Positions 1 to 8,475 of a stretch of 64,000 nt of DNA are shown in pieces. The notes beneath the pieces were generated by a model. The model ran no database searches. It had not been told where the DNA came from and saw only the letters and a list, made by a program, of their open reading frames with translations. The stretch's first letter is position 1, and each line of letters opens with the position of its first letter. The position numbers were made by a program, and so were the translations under genes. This DNA comes from Haloferax denitrificans ATCC 35960 (lineage in GTDB: Archaea; Halobacteriota; Halobacteria; Halobacteriales; Haloferacaceae), in the NCBI RefSeq assembly GCF_000337795.1, contig NZ_AOLP01000009.1:248001-312000 (forward strand), read 5' to 3'.

Positions 1-1077
1 GTCCGCGTCGGTCGTCGCCGTCTCGAAGTACTTCATCGGGTGCTTGATGGTGTCACAGCGGTCGTCGCGGTTCACACAGAGGTCGTACGCCTGCATCGTC
101 TCGCAGGTCGGCGGCGCGTACTGCGACCCGCTTGAGTCCGCGAGGACGGTCGCCCGCTTTTCGAGCTCCTCGGCGTTCGCGTCGCCGACGACGCCCCCGA
201 CCGCCTCGGGTTCGAGGCCGACGCCGACGAGGAACGCCGCGAGCGCGAACGCCGCCTCGTTCGGGAGGTCCTCGCCCTCTCGCGCCCGCGCCAACAGCGC
301 CTCGACGCAGGGCGGGAAGTGGTCGGGGTCGACCGAGTCGACGTAGACGACGTTGACCGCGCCGCGGTCCGAAAGCAGGTTCCGCAGGCGCTCGACGTGG
401 GGTTTGAGCGCGTCGGCGAGCCGGTCGCCGGCGTCGCTCCCGCGGACGGCGAAGGGAAGCCCCTCGGCGACCCGGCGGCGGACCGCCTCGCGGAGCAGTT
501 CCGAGAGCTCCTCGCGGGTGACGCGGACCGCGCCGCCGGCCAGCGAGCGGTTGACGAGCCGCCAGTCCGCGCCCCAGTCGGTGTCGGAGTAGGTGAGGTA
601 CGGCCCCACGTCGACCCAGTAGTGGTCGGGCGCGCGGCGGCTGTTGCGGTTCCGGGTCGACTCGGCCCGCACCGCGCCGTCGAGGTCGAACTCGCGGAGG
701 AAGTCGTCGAGGCTCGCGCGGGCCTCGCCGTGGACGTCGTCGTCGCCGGCGTCGAAGTCGGCGAGCATGCGCTCGTAGGCCGTGTCGGCCTCGGCGCGGG
801 CGTACTTGTCCACCGCCGCGGGCGTCTCGACGAGCGAGACGATGATGCGCGAGATGGGGTAGGAAAGCAGTTCCGTCTGGGTGTCCCGCCCGTAGGCCTC
901 GTCGGGGTCGGGTTCGACGGTGCCCTCCATGAGGGCGCGTTCGACGCGCTCGACGCCACGCTCGACGGCCGGGGCGTCCTCGGCGACGAGCGTCGCGATG
1001 GCGACGTCGGCCGATTCGACCGCCTCTCTGGCCGCGGCGAAGAACGGGTATCGGGCGTGGAGCGGGCGCATCCGCAT
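1..1077 (-). CDS. priL: DNA primase large subunit PriL (3' end outside window)
   Basis: Regulatory, Fe-S-containing subunit of the archaeal/eukaryotic-type primase; with PriS it makes RNA/DNA primers for replication. The 359 visible codons start MRMRPLHARYPFF and run off the left edge. The C-terminal part shows the family's cysteine pattern: one Cys in FPPCVEAL, then three in CETMQAYDLC...RDDRC, followed by KHPMKYF, consistent with the PriL 4Fe-4S domain. Start at 1077 is supported by a TATA-like GTTTATC about 25 bases upstream (leaderless). A long open frame in another phase of the same strand is an arginine/serine-rich shadow. It is divergent from the small gene at 1215. The last residues lie outside the window. 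Confidence 0.93.
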   Translation of the reverse strand, partial: MRMRPLHARYPFFAAAREAVESADVAIATLVAEDAPAVERGVERVERALMEGTVEPDPDEAYGRDTQTELLSYPISRIIVSLVETPAAVDKYARAEADTAYERMLADFDAGDDDVHGEARASLDDFLREFDLDGAVRAESTRNRNSRRAPDHYWVDVGPYLTYSDTDWGADWRLVNRSLAGGAVRVTREELSELLREAVRRRVAEGLPFAVRGSDAGDRLADALKPHVERLRNLLSDRGAVNVVYVDSVDPDHFPPCVEALLARAREGEDLPNEAAFALAAFLVGVGLEPEAVGGVVGDANAEELEKRATVLADSSGSQYAPPTCETMQAYDLCVNRDDRCDTIKHPMKYFETATTDAD

Positions 1078-1214
1078 ACCGCCACGTTCCGGGTGCCCAC
1101 CGATAAACGCGACGGATTCGGCGGTGGCGCACGGGTCGCGTGACCCCGTCACAGACCCGCCGGCGGCGACGCGCATCACACAACCTATTACCGACCACTT
1201 CCTCAGGCTCTCAC

Positions 1215-1808
1215 GTGCCGCACTTCGACTACCCGTGTCCGGACTGCCGCGCCACGACCAGTCTCCACGACGCCGACTGCCGCTTCGAGGGGACGCCGTG
1301 GGTCGAAGTCGAGCGGGCCTACGTCGACATCGTCTCCGTCCTCGCTGGCGGCCCGTGCGACGAGGAGACGCTCCGCCGCGAAGCGCCGGGCGAGTGGGGA
1401 CCGCTCCAGCAGGCCGCGCTCCGCCGACTCAAGCGCGACGAGCGGGTGTCGGAAGCGAACTCGGGCGTCCTTCGGCTCCTCACCGCCGAGGAGTTCAGAG
1501 AGGAGGTCTCGGAGCCGACCCGGGAGCCGATGCGGACGCTCCACCAGTACGGGAGCGTCCCCGGCTGTCACGACAACGCCGTCTTCGCCATGATAGCGTG
1601 GTACGAGATGGTCGGCCTGTCGTGGCCCGAGACGCGCGAGAACGTCGTCAACTGGCTCCGCGACACCGGTACGTGGGACCGCGGCGGCTTCGAGGAGGCG
1701 ACGCCCGCCGAACTCGTCGAGAAGAAGCGCCACGTCTACGACGCGGGCTACGGCTGGAAGGAAAAGGCCGTCTCGGCGAAGCGCGTCATCGACCGCTACC
1801 GCTCTTGA
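1215..1808 (+). CDS. Conserved haloarchaeal hypothetical protein with N-terminal zinc-binding motif
   Basis: A 197-residue acidic protein that I do not recognise by function. The N-terminus has CPDC followed by HDADC, a likely zinc-binding knuckle; the rest is mixed helical with a run EELRREAPGEWG-like region reminiscent of a winged helix, then a conserved-looking GCHDNAVFAMIAWYEM segment. The GTG at 1215 is chosen because CTATTA lies at 1185-1190, placing transcription start almost exactly at the GTG; the frame is open further upstream but that part is basic and low-complexity. It is divergent from priL and 76 bases before an MFS gene. Confidence 0.75.
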   Translation: MPHFDYPCPDCRATTSLHDADCRFEGTPWVEVERAYVDIVSVLAGGPCDEETLRREAPGEWGPLQQAALRRLKRDERVSEANSGVLRLLTAEEFREEVSEPTREPMRTLHQYGSVPGCHDNAVFAMIAWYEMVGLSWPETRENVVNWLRDTGTWDRGGFEEATPAELVEKKRHVYDAGYGWKEKAVSAKRVIDRYRS

Positions 1809-1884
1809 GCGTCGACCTCATTCTCCTGCCAACTCGGCCAACTACGTCGTAACTGTTAGGCGCTTCTCGCGCGTCTGTGGTGTC

Positions 1885-3243
1885 GTGAGTGCCCCCGAGT
1901 CCGCCGTGTCTTCCGACGCCGAGATTTCCGAGGAGTCGCGGGGGACGCGACGCGCCCTCGCGGTCGTCATCGCCGTCGTCTTCATCGACCTCCTCGGGTT
2001 CGGCGTCGTCATCCCCATTCTGCCGTTCTACGTCCGGAGCTTCGGCGTCAGCGACGTGTACATCGGATTTCTGGCGGCGTCGTACTCGCTCATGCAGTTC
2101 CTCTTCGCGCCCGTCCTCGGTCGCATCTCCGACCGGCGGGGCCGCCGGCCGGTCATCATGCTCTCGCTCGTTGGGAGCGTCCTCGCGTGGACCGTCTTCG
2201 GCGTCGCCGGCGAAATCGACCTGCTTTTCGGGACGGCGCTCGCGGTGGCGACGCTGTTCGCCTCGCGGATGCTCGCGGGCGCGATGGGCGGCAACATCGC
2301 CACGGCGCAGGCGTACATCGCCGACATCACGCCGCCGGCGCGGCGGGCCGGCGCGCTCGGCCTCGTCGGCGCGTCGTTCAGCCTCGGGTTCATCTTCGGC
2401 CCGGCCATCGGTGGCCTGATGGCCTCCGACCCGGCGGTCGCGCTCGCCCGCGACCTGCTCCCGTCGTTCGTGCCCGCGACGCGCTTTTCGCTACCGAGCT
2501 TCACCGCGGCGGCGCTGAGCCTCGTGAGCCTCGGCTTCGCGTTCGTCTTCCTGCGCGAACCCGAGCGGACCCGCGCGCCCGCCGGCACGCCCGCGACGAC
2601 GCTCGTCTCGCAGTTCCGCGCCGCCCTCGCCGACGACGACCTCCGGGGACTCGTCGTCTCGTTTTTCGTCGTCTCGGTCGCCTTCTCGGGGATTCAGGTC
2701 ATGTTCATCCCCTTCGCGGCCGACGTGTACGGCTACGGCGAGACCGAGACGGCGCTGTTTCTGACCTACATCGGCCTGCTCGGCACGCTGAATCAGGGGG
2801 TCGTCGTCGGCCGCCTCGCCCGGCGCTACTCGGAGGAGAAACTGGCGGTCGTCGGCGCGGTCGGGCTCCTGCTCTCGCTCGCGTTGCTCCCGTTTTCGCC
2901 CGACATCGGGGCGGTGCTCCCCGCGGTCGGCGGGCCGCCGTGGCTCACCCGCGAACTCGTGGCGCTCCTCCTCGTCGGGGCGCTCCTGTCGTTCGGCAAC
3001 GGGATGTTGAACGTCTCGCTGTCGACGCTCGTCTCCACGTCGGCGTCGGCCGACCAGCAGGGCAACGCCTTCGGCGTCACGCAGGGCGCGGGGAGCCTCG
3101 GCCGGACGCTCGGCCCGCCGTCGATGGCGGCGCTGTACGTCTTCGCGTACTGGTCGCCGTTCGTCGTCGGGGCCGTGCTCATCGTCCCCGTGGTCTACGT
3201 CCTCGCGTCCGTGGCGCGAGGTCCGCGGACTGAACCCACCTGA
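1885..3243 (+). CDS. MFS transporter (drug:H+ antiporter-like)
   Basis: A 452-residue secondary transporter with about 12 predicted membrane spans. The signature motif A of the major facilitator superfamily is visible between TM2 and TM3 as GRISDRRGRRPV, and TM5 contains the proline/glycine-rich SFSLGFIFGPAIGG typical of motif C in 12- or 14-TM exporters, so efflux by proton antiport is the likely mechanism; substrate cannot be told. The GTG start at 1885 lies about 28 bases after a CTGTTAGG TATA-like element, again leaderless. It stands alone, convergent with pcn. Confidence 0.88.
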   Translation: MSAPESAVSSDAEISEESRGTRRALAVVIAVVFIDLLGFGVVIPILPFYVRSFGVSDVYIGFLAASYSLMQFLFAPVLGRISDRRGRRPVIMLSLVGSVLAWTVFGVAGEIDLLFGTALAVATLFASRMLAGAMGGNIATAQAYIADITPPARRAGALGLVGASFSLGFIFGPAIGGLMASDPAVALARDLLPSFVPATRFSLPSFTAAALSLVSLGFAFVFLREPERTRAPAGTPATTLVSQFRAALADDDLRGLVVSFFVVSVAFSGIQVMFIPFAADVYGYGETETALFLTYIGLLGTLNQGVVVGRLARRYSEEKLAVVGAVGLLLSLALLPFSPDIGAVLPAVGGPPWLTRELVALLLVGALLSFGNGMLNVSLSTLVSTSASADQQGNAFGVTQGAGSLGRTLGPPSMAALYVFAYWSPFVVGAVLIVPVVYVLASVARGPRTEPT

Positions 3244-3370
3244 GGTTCGGTTCGCGCCGCCCGCCGCCCACGCCGACGCGGTCGCTGGCGGGTGAGAATC
3301 GAGAGAAACGAGTGGGACGGCTCGGATGGTCCGAAAACGACGCGGCCGCCGCGGCCGCCGAAACGTCCGT

Positions 3371-4114
3371 TCAGTCGCTCTGGATGCGCGGGGCGAGCAT
3401 GTACGTGATGGTTCCCATCCCCTCTGCGATCTGGTAGTGAAGCTTGACCGGGAACTCCTCGCCGAGTTCGACGGTGACCTCGGCGTCGGTCGGAATCGCC
3501 TTGTTCATGTCCTTCAGGTAGTCGAGCGAGAACAGCGAGTCGGCCGCGCCCGCTTCGATGCTGATGAGGTCCGCCGGGGGGAGCGACAGGTCCACGTCGT
3601 CGGTGTCGCCCTCGGCCTCGATGTGGAACGTCTCTTCCGCGCCGTCGACGCGGAGGCGGATGTGGTCCGAGACCATGTCGGCCGCCTTGATACCGCGGTC
3701 GAGGTGCGTCCCTTCGAGGACGATGTTCGCGGCGAGGTCGAGGTCCGGGATGTCGGGTTCCTGGCGAATCGAGTCGGGGTCGATGAGCGCGAGCGTGTAC
3801 GACAGCCCGTCGATGCGGATGTTGAGCTTGCGCGTCTCCTCGTCGAGCGTGAGGTGGATGAGGTCGCCCGCGCCCGCCATCCCGGCGACCTCTTCGAGGC
3901 GCGAGAGGTTGACGCCGATGACGCCGCCGTCGGCTTCGTAGGATTCGAACGCCGCCGCGTCGAGCGTGAGGTCCACCATGCCGACGTTCGCGGGGTCGAC
4001 GGCGCGGATGGAGAGACTCTCCTCGTTGAGTCGAATCTTACACTCGTCGACGAGGACGCTCACGGAGTCGAGCGCGTCCCGGAGCGTCGCGGCGCTCACG
4101 ATGGCCTTGAACAT
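3371..4114 (-). CDS. pcn: DNA polymerase sliding clamp (PCNA)
   Basis: Ring-shaped processivity factor that tethers DNA polymerase, FEN1, ligase and RNase H partners to DNA. The 247-residue length and the sequence [19 protein letters not shown]... are those of archaeal PCNA; acidic substitutions replace most surface lysines, as in halophile clamps. The C-terminal MLAPRIQSD corresponds to the LAPKIE tail that lies against PIP-box partners. Transcription probably starts at the ATG: TTTTTAAG (complement of 4138-4146) is centred 28 bases upstream. It sits among other replication genes (priL, orc1/cdc6, rfcA, mcm). Confidence 0.97.
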   Translation of the reverse strand: MFKAIVSAATLRDALDSVSVLVDECKIRLNEESLSIRAVDPANVGMVDLTLDAAAFESYEADGGVIGVNLSRLEEVAGMAGAGDLIHLTLDEETRKLNIRIDGLSYTLALIDPDSIRQEPDIPDLDLAANIVLEGTHLDRGIKAADMVSDHIRLRVDGAEETFHIEAEGDTDDVDLSLPPADLISIEAGAADSLFSLDYLKDMNKAIPTDAEVTVELGEEFPVKLHYQIAEGMGTITYMLAPRIQSD

Positions 4115-4337
4115 ATGTGCCGTCGTACGACAGCGGTCTTAAAAATACTCCTGATTTGGACTCACCGCAATATGATGTTCGCACGCTCTCCCGCGTGCGC
4201 GCTCCCGCGAGCACCCCGCCGTTCCCCTCGGCTCCCCATGCGTGTTGTTGTCACAGTTTGGCTATCGAGCTAATCTCCTGATTTCAGTGGATACAGGCTC
4301 CAAAGCACTCAAATAGCTGATTGTGCAACTCCCGAGC

Positions 4338-4391
4338 ATGGCGCACGACGAGACGAAGCCAGCCGCCCGCCGACGAGGTGCCGAGCGATGA
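4338..4391 (+). CDS. 17-residue leaderless mini-ORF coupled to the downstream phosphatase
   Basis: ATG at 4338 opens a 17-codon frame (MAHDETKPAARRRGAER) whose TGA overlaps the ATG of the next gene as ATGA (4388-4391). A TATA-like CAAATAG near 4310-4316 predicts the transcript to begin at or next to this ATG, so ribosomes would translate the mini-ORF first and restart on the main gene. The peptide itself may have no function. A matching arrangement occurs before the permease at 7149. Purely sequence-based inference. Confidence 0.45.
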   Translation: MAHDETKPAARRRGAER

Positions 4392-4855
4392 CCGACGCCG
4401 CCGATGTCGATGTAGACGCCGACGCCGACGCGACTGCGACCCGCGTCGCCTTCGTCTGCGTCCAGAACGCCGGCCGGAGCCAGATGGCGACGGCCTTCGC
4501 CCGCCGGGAGCGCGACGAGCGCGGCGTCGGCGACCGAGTCGAGGTCGTCACCGGCGGCACCGACCCCGCCGACCACGTCCACGACGAGGTCGTCGCGGTC
4601 ATGGGCGAAGCGGGGTTCGACCTCGCCGACGAGACGCCCCGCGCAATCGAGCAGGACGAGATTATGGGCGTGGATATCGTCGTCACGATGGGCTGTTCGG
4701 CCGAGGGTATCTGCCCGATGACGTGGCGCGGCGACGCCCGCGACTGGGACCTCGACGACCCGGACGGACAGGACCTCGATGCGGTTCGGGCGATTCGCGA
4801 CGACATCGAGGGGCGCGTCTCGGCGCTGTTCGACGAACTCGTCGGCGACGACTGA
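4388..4855 (+). CDS. Low-molecular-weight phosphatase family protein (arsenate reductase/LMW-PTP fold)
   Basis: A 155-residue cytoplasmic protein of the LMW protein tyrosine phosphatase/ArsC superfamily. The phosphate-binding loop C-x5-R-S is present as CVQNAGRSQMA near residues 25-35, and the acid-loop Asp is probably in the DWDLDDPDGQDLD stretch near residues 118-130. The GCSAEGICPMTW segment resembles the MGC-C motif of thioredoxin-coupled arsenate reductases, so arsenate reductase is a fair alternative to phosphatase. The start ATG overlaps the stop of the preceding mini-ORF. It is divergent from pcn and convergent with the permease gene. Confidence 0.82.
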   Translation: MTDAADVDVDADADATATRVAFVCVQNAGRSQMATAFARRERDERGVGDRVEVVTGGTDPADHVHDEVVAVMGEAGFDLADETPRAIEQDEIMGVDIVVTMGCSAEGICPMTWRGDARDWDLDDPDGQDLDAVRAIRDDIEGRVSALFDELVGDD

Positions 4856-4899
4856 GTCGGGGGCCGGCCGGTCTCGATGCCGGACGTCCGACCCGCCCG

Positions 4900-7149
4900 T
4901 CAGCCGAACAGCCGCTCTCGGAGCGACCGCCGCCGCGGGCGCTCGGCCAGCAACACGGTCGTCTCGAGGTCGTTGAGCACGGACAGCGCCAGCGACCCGC
5001 CGACGAGTCGGGACAGCAGGCCGGACTCCGTCGCGCCGACGAGGACGAGCGACTTGTCCGCCGCCGCCTCGCCGATGACGGTCTCCACGTCGCCCGTTTC
5101 GACCAGTCGCTCCACTCCTTCTAGTTCGTGGTCCGCGACCCACTGTTCGAGGAACTCCCGACCGGCGGCGACCTCGTCGGCGACGTGTAGCACCGAGATG
5201 TTCGCGTCGGTCGTCGCTTGCAGTGCCCGTGCGACCTCCGCGGAGAGGTCCGACGAGTGGCCGCCCGCCGTCGGGAGGAGCACCTCGCTCGGGTCGAACT
5301 CCCCTCCGTCGAGGACGAGCACGTCGCACGGGAGGTCGTGGGTGAGTTCGTCGAGCGCGCCCTCGACCCGTCCGCCGGCGAGTTTCGCGCCGCTGTGGCC
5401 CATGACCAGCCTGTCGACGCCGTGTTCGCGCGCCGCGTCGAACACCTCTGCGAGTCCCTCGTGGGAGAGAATCGTCCGCGTGTCGACCGGCACGTCCAAC
5501 TGTTCGACGTCGGCTCGCGCGTCGGCCATGAGCTGTTCGGACGTCTTCGAGATGCGGTCGCGCTGGTCGGCGGCGGCCGCCAGCGAGGTCTGGTCGGGGA
5601 CCTGAATGACGTGGGTGGCGAGGACCCGCCCGCCGTCGAACTTGGCGAGCGCGGCCGCGAGCGTCACGAGCGCCCGCTCGGTTCGGGGGTTCGAAACCGC
5701 GACCATCGTCGTCGTCGCGGGCGCGTCGTCGATGTGCCCCGACCCGTTCGGCGCGACCGTCGCCGCGGCGTCGACGACCGAGTTCGGTAGCTCGTCGCCC
5801 CGAGAGAGGATGTGCCGACCGAGCAGGCCCTGCCTGTCGGCGTTGTTCCGTGCGTACACGAAGTACCAGACGACCGCGCCGACGACGAACAGCCCCGAAA
5901 GCAGGAGCTCCTCCCCGCCGACGAACGCCAGCAGTCCGAGCGAGAGCGCCATGCCGACTATCGGCGTAAACGGGTACAGCGGCACGGTGAACGCCGGGTC
6001 GTACTCGGGGTCCGTCTCCCGGAAGACGATGAGCGCCGCGTTCATGAGCGCGTAGACGACGAGGTGGAGGACGCTCGCGGCTTTCGCCAGCACCTCGATG
6101 TCTCGGCCGAGCGCCGCGATGAAGAGGATGATGACGGCACCCGTGACGAGAATCGAGCGGTAGGGCGTCGCGTAGTTCGGGTGAATCTCGTTGAGCCAGT
6201 TGGTGACGATTCTGTCCCGACCCATCGCGAAGTTGATTCGGGCCGACGCCAGAATCGACGCGTTCGCGCTGGAGGCGGTCGCGAGAAGCGCGCCCAGCGT
6301 CACGACGGTGACGGCGAGACCGGCCAGTCCGCCGGGGAACGCGACCTGCGTCGCCTGCGTCAGCGGCGCGCTCTGGCTCAGGTCCGGCCACGGAACCACG
6401 CCGAGCATGATGCTCACGAGAATCGCGTAGAGGACGGTGACGATGGCGACGCTCCCGATGACAGCCAGCGGGAGGTTCCGACCGGGGTTCTTCAGCTCCT
6501 CGGCGACGGTCGCAATCTTCGCGTATCCGAGGAACGAGACGAACACGAGCGCCGTGCCCGGCAGGATGGCACCGTAGCCGAACGGCGCGAGACCGCCGTC
6601 GCCGACGAGCGTCGCGAAGTCGAACGACAGCCAGCCCTGAACCGCGAACAGGGCCAGAATCGCCAACAGGACGGTGACGATGACCGTCTGCACGCCGCCG
6701 GTCTCCTTGGCACCGATGTAGTTGACGCCCACGAAGACGGCACCGGCGACGAGTGCGCCGACCTGCACCTCGTTGAGAAAGAGGAACTCCGGCATCGGCA
6801 CGAGCGTCGCGAGGTACTGCCCGAAGCCGATGCTGTAGAACGCGGAGGCGAACGCCAGCCCCATCCAGTCGCCGAGGCCGGCGATAGAGCCGAAAAGCGG
6901 CCCGAGCGCGCGGTTGACGTAGTAGTACCCCCCGCCGGCTTTCGGCATCGCGGTGCCGAGTTCAGAGACCGAAAGCGCGTTCACCAGCGCGATGAGTCCC
7001 CCGACGACGAACGAGGCGACGACGACCGGGCCGGCGGTGCTGGCCGCGACGCCGGGCAGGACGAAGATGCCCGCGCCGATCATCGTCCCGATGCCGATGG
7101 TCAGCGCCGACAGGAGGCCGAGGTCTTTCGCGAGTTCCTCGTCGCTCAT
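4900..7149 (-). CDS. APC-family amino acid permease fused to two UspA domains
   Basis: A 749-residue membrane protein. Residues about 1-430 form a 12-TM amino acid-polyamine-organocation permease with the signature start GIGTMIGAGIFVLPG; residues about 440-749 carry two universal-stress-protein domains, the first with the nucleotide-binding GHSGAKL...G pattern (VMGHSGAKLAGGRVEGALDE). Such fusions are common in haloarchaea and are usually annotated as cationic amino acid transporters; the UspA halves may sense ATP and gate transport. Its ATG overlaps the TGA of a 35-residue mini-ORF. The divergent gene encodes an Lrp regulator with a TrkA-C ligand domain, likely controlling it. Confidence 0.9.
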   Translation of the reverse strand: MSDEELAKDLGLLSALTIGIGTMIGAGIFVLPGVAASTAGPVVVASFVVGGLIALVNALSVSELGTAMPKAGGGYYYVNRALGPLFGSIAGLGDWMGLAFASAFYSIGFGQYLATLVPMPEFLFLNEVQVGALVAGAVFVGVNYIGAKETGGVQTVIVTVLLAILALFAVQGWLSFDFATLVGDGGLAPFGYGAILPGTALVFVSFLGYAKIATVAEELKNPGRNLPLAVIGSVAIVTVLYAILVSIMLGVVPWPDLSQSAPLTQATQVAFPGGLAGLAVTVVTLGALLATASSANASILASARINFAMGRDRIVTNWLNEIHPNYATPYRSILVTGAVIILFIAALGRDIEVLAKAASVLHLVVYALMNAALIVFRETDPEYDPAFTVPLYPFTPIVGMALSLGLLAFVGGEELLLSGLFVVGAVVWYFVYARNNADRQGLLGRHILSRGDELPNSVVDAAATVAPNGSGHIDDAPATTTMVAVSNPRTERALVTLAAALAKFDGGRVLATHVIQVPDQTSLAAAADQRDRISKTSEQLMADARADVEQLDVPVDTRTILSHEGLAEVFDAAREHGVDRLVMGHSGAKLAGGRVEGALDELTHDLPCDVLVLDGGEFDPSEVLLPTAGGHSSDLSAEVARALQATTDANISVLHVADEVAAGREFLEQWVADHELEGVERLVETGDVETVIGEAAADKSLVLVGATESGLLSRLVGGSLALSVLNDLETTVLLAERPRRRSLRERLFG

Positions 7150-7253
7150 CCGTTGGCCTCCGTGCTGGCACCCTCGGTCCGTCGCTTCGGGACCCGCTGT
7201 TCGGGTCGGAGCGCCGCGTTGTCGGCCGTCTCGGTGACGTTCGTCTCGTTCAT
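7146..7253 (-). CDS. 35-residue mini-ORF translationally coupled to the permease gene
   Basis: Starting at ATG 7253, this frame reads MNETNVTETADNAALRPEQ..., a polar, probably disordered 35-residue peptide, and stops at TGA 7148-7146, overlapping the permease ATG as ATGA. A TATA-like ATATAAG (complement of 7277-7283) lies about 26 bases before ATG 7253, so the mRNA should begin right at this start codon: the mini-ORF is the leaderless first cistron and the permease is read by termination-reinitiation. It has no recognised domain. An alternative is that the permease has its own undetected promoter. Confidence 0.55.
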   Translation of the reverse strand: MNETNVTETADNAALRPEQRVPKRRTEGASTEANG

Positions 7254-7547
7254 AGACGCTACCCGGTTGTGTAACGATATAAGCTCTGCCCTTCTACTAC
7301 GGATTCGAAAATAGAAACGAGTATAATTTCTAAGAACGAAATTGTGGGCGAGTGAGAGAGAGAGAGGTCGCCCGCGTCCGGACTGGCTCGTCGTCGCGGC
7401 CCCTCACGGACCGGTACGGGGCCGCCCTCCGCCCCGCGGCTCCTCGTTCGAGCGGTTCCGTCTCGCAAAACGGGGGTCGTCCAGACAAGCCTTATAAGAA
7501 AACGCGGGGTAGCTAACTTCGCAAACCGAAACTCGACACAGCCACCG
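7254..7547. promoter_or_regulatory. Divergent promoter region between permease and Lrp/TrkA-C regulator
   Basis: A 294-base spacer with two outward TATA-like boxes: ATATAAG read leftwards at 7277-7283 and TTATAAG read rightwards at 7492-7498. Between them is an A/T-rich stretch (about 7300-7345) followed by G+C-rich sequence without a start codon in a credible frame. Autoregulation by the Lrp protein from here is plausible but no clear operator palindrome was found. Confidence 0.6.
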
Positions 7548-8327
7548 ATGCCATATCGCAACACCGACCACCGCCTCGACGAAATCGACCGACGCATCCT
7601 CCACGCCCTGATGACCGATGCGCGTAACACGTCCGCCAGCACGCTCGCCGCGGAGGCCGGCGTCTCCGGAGCGACCATCCGGAATCGCATCCACAAGCTC
7701 GAAGACTCCGGAATCATCCGCGGCACCACCGCGCAGGTCGATTTCGAGCGCGCCGGCGGGAAGCTCACGAACCTCTATCTCTGCGACGTTCCCGTGACCG
7801 AAAGAGAGGCGCTCGCGCACGAGGCGCGGGCGATTCCGGGCGTCATCAACGTCCGGACGCTGATGACCGGCCGCCGCAACCTCCACGTCCTCGCGGTCGG
7901 CGAGAGCACCGGCGACCTCCGGCGCGTCGCGCGACTGCTCACCGACATCGGCATCCACATCGAAGACGAAGACCTGCTCGAAGAGGAGCTGTTCGCCCCC
8001 TACGGGCCGTTCGACCCCGAGGACGGCGGCCACGCGCCCGAGGCGAACGACTTCATCAGCCTCACCGGCGACGCGAGCGTCGTCGAGGTCTCGGTGCAGT
8101 CCGACGCGCCGATAGCCGACCTCACGCTCGAAGACGCCTCCGAGCGGGGGATTCTCGACGAAGAGACGCTCGTCATCGCCATCGAGCGGGGCGACCGGGA
8201 ACTCACGCCGCACGGGGACACGGTCATCGAGCCGGACGACATCGTGACGATTCTCTCTCGCGCCGGCGGCGACGCGGACGCGCTGTCGGCGTTCCGCGGC
8301 CCGCAGACGGAGTCGTCTGCGGGCTGA
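7548..8327 (+). CDS. Lrp/AsnC-type transcription regulator with C-terminal TrkA-C domain
   Basis: A 259-residue regulator. Residues about 8-60 form the Lrp winged helix (LDEIDRRILHALMTDAR...GVSGATIRNRIHKLEDSGII), residues 70-150 an AsnC/RAM-like region, and residues about 165-245 a TrkA-C (RCK_C) ligand-binding domain (VVEVSVQSDAPIADLTLED...VIEPDDIVTIL). TrkA-C domains bind small ligands or nucleotides, so this protein probably senses an amino acid or nucleotide and controls the divergent permease. A TTATAAG box at 7492 leaves a leader of about 25 bases before the ATG. Confidence 0.87.
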   Translation: MPYRNTDHRLDEIDRRILHALMTDARNTSASTLAAEAGVSGATIRNRIHKLEDSGIIRGTTAQVDFERAGGKLTNLYLCDVPVTEREALAHEARAIPGVINVRTLMTGRRNLHVLAVGESTGDLRRVARLLTDIGIHIEDEDLLEEELFAPYGPFDPEDGGHAPEANDFISLTGDASVVEVSVQSDAPIADLTLEDASERGILDEETLVIAIERGDRELTPHGDTVIEPDDIVTILSRAGGDADALSAFRGPQTESSAG

Positions 8328-8475
8328 CTTCGGCGGTGTCGCGCCCCGGCCGCGCCGACGCGCCTTCGGGTGGTATCCGATGTGCCTTTCCGGTTCGACC
8401 ACGTCACACCGATATGAACGCGAATTCGCCGGCTGTTCCCGCGCGGAACATCTCGGGCAGTTCAGCGAGGTAACC

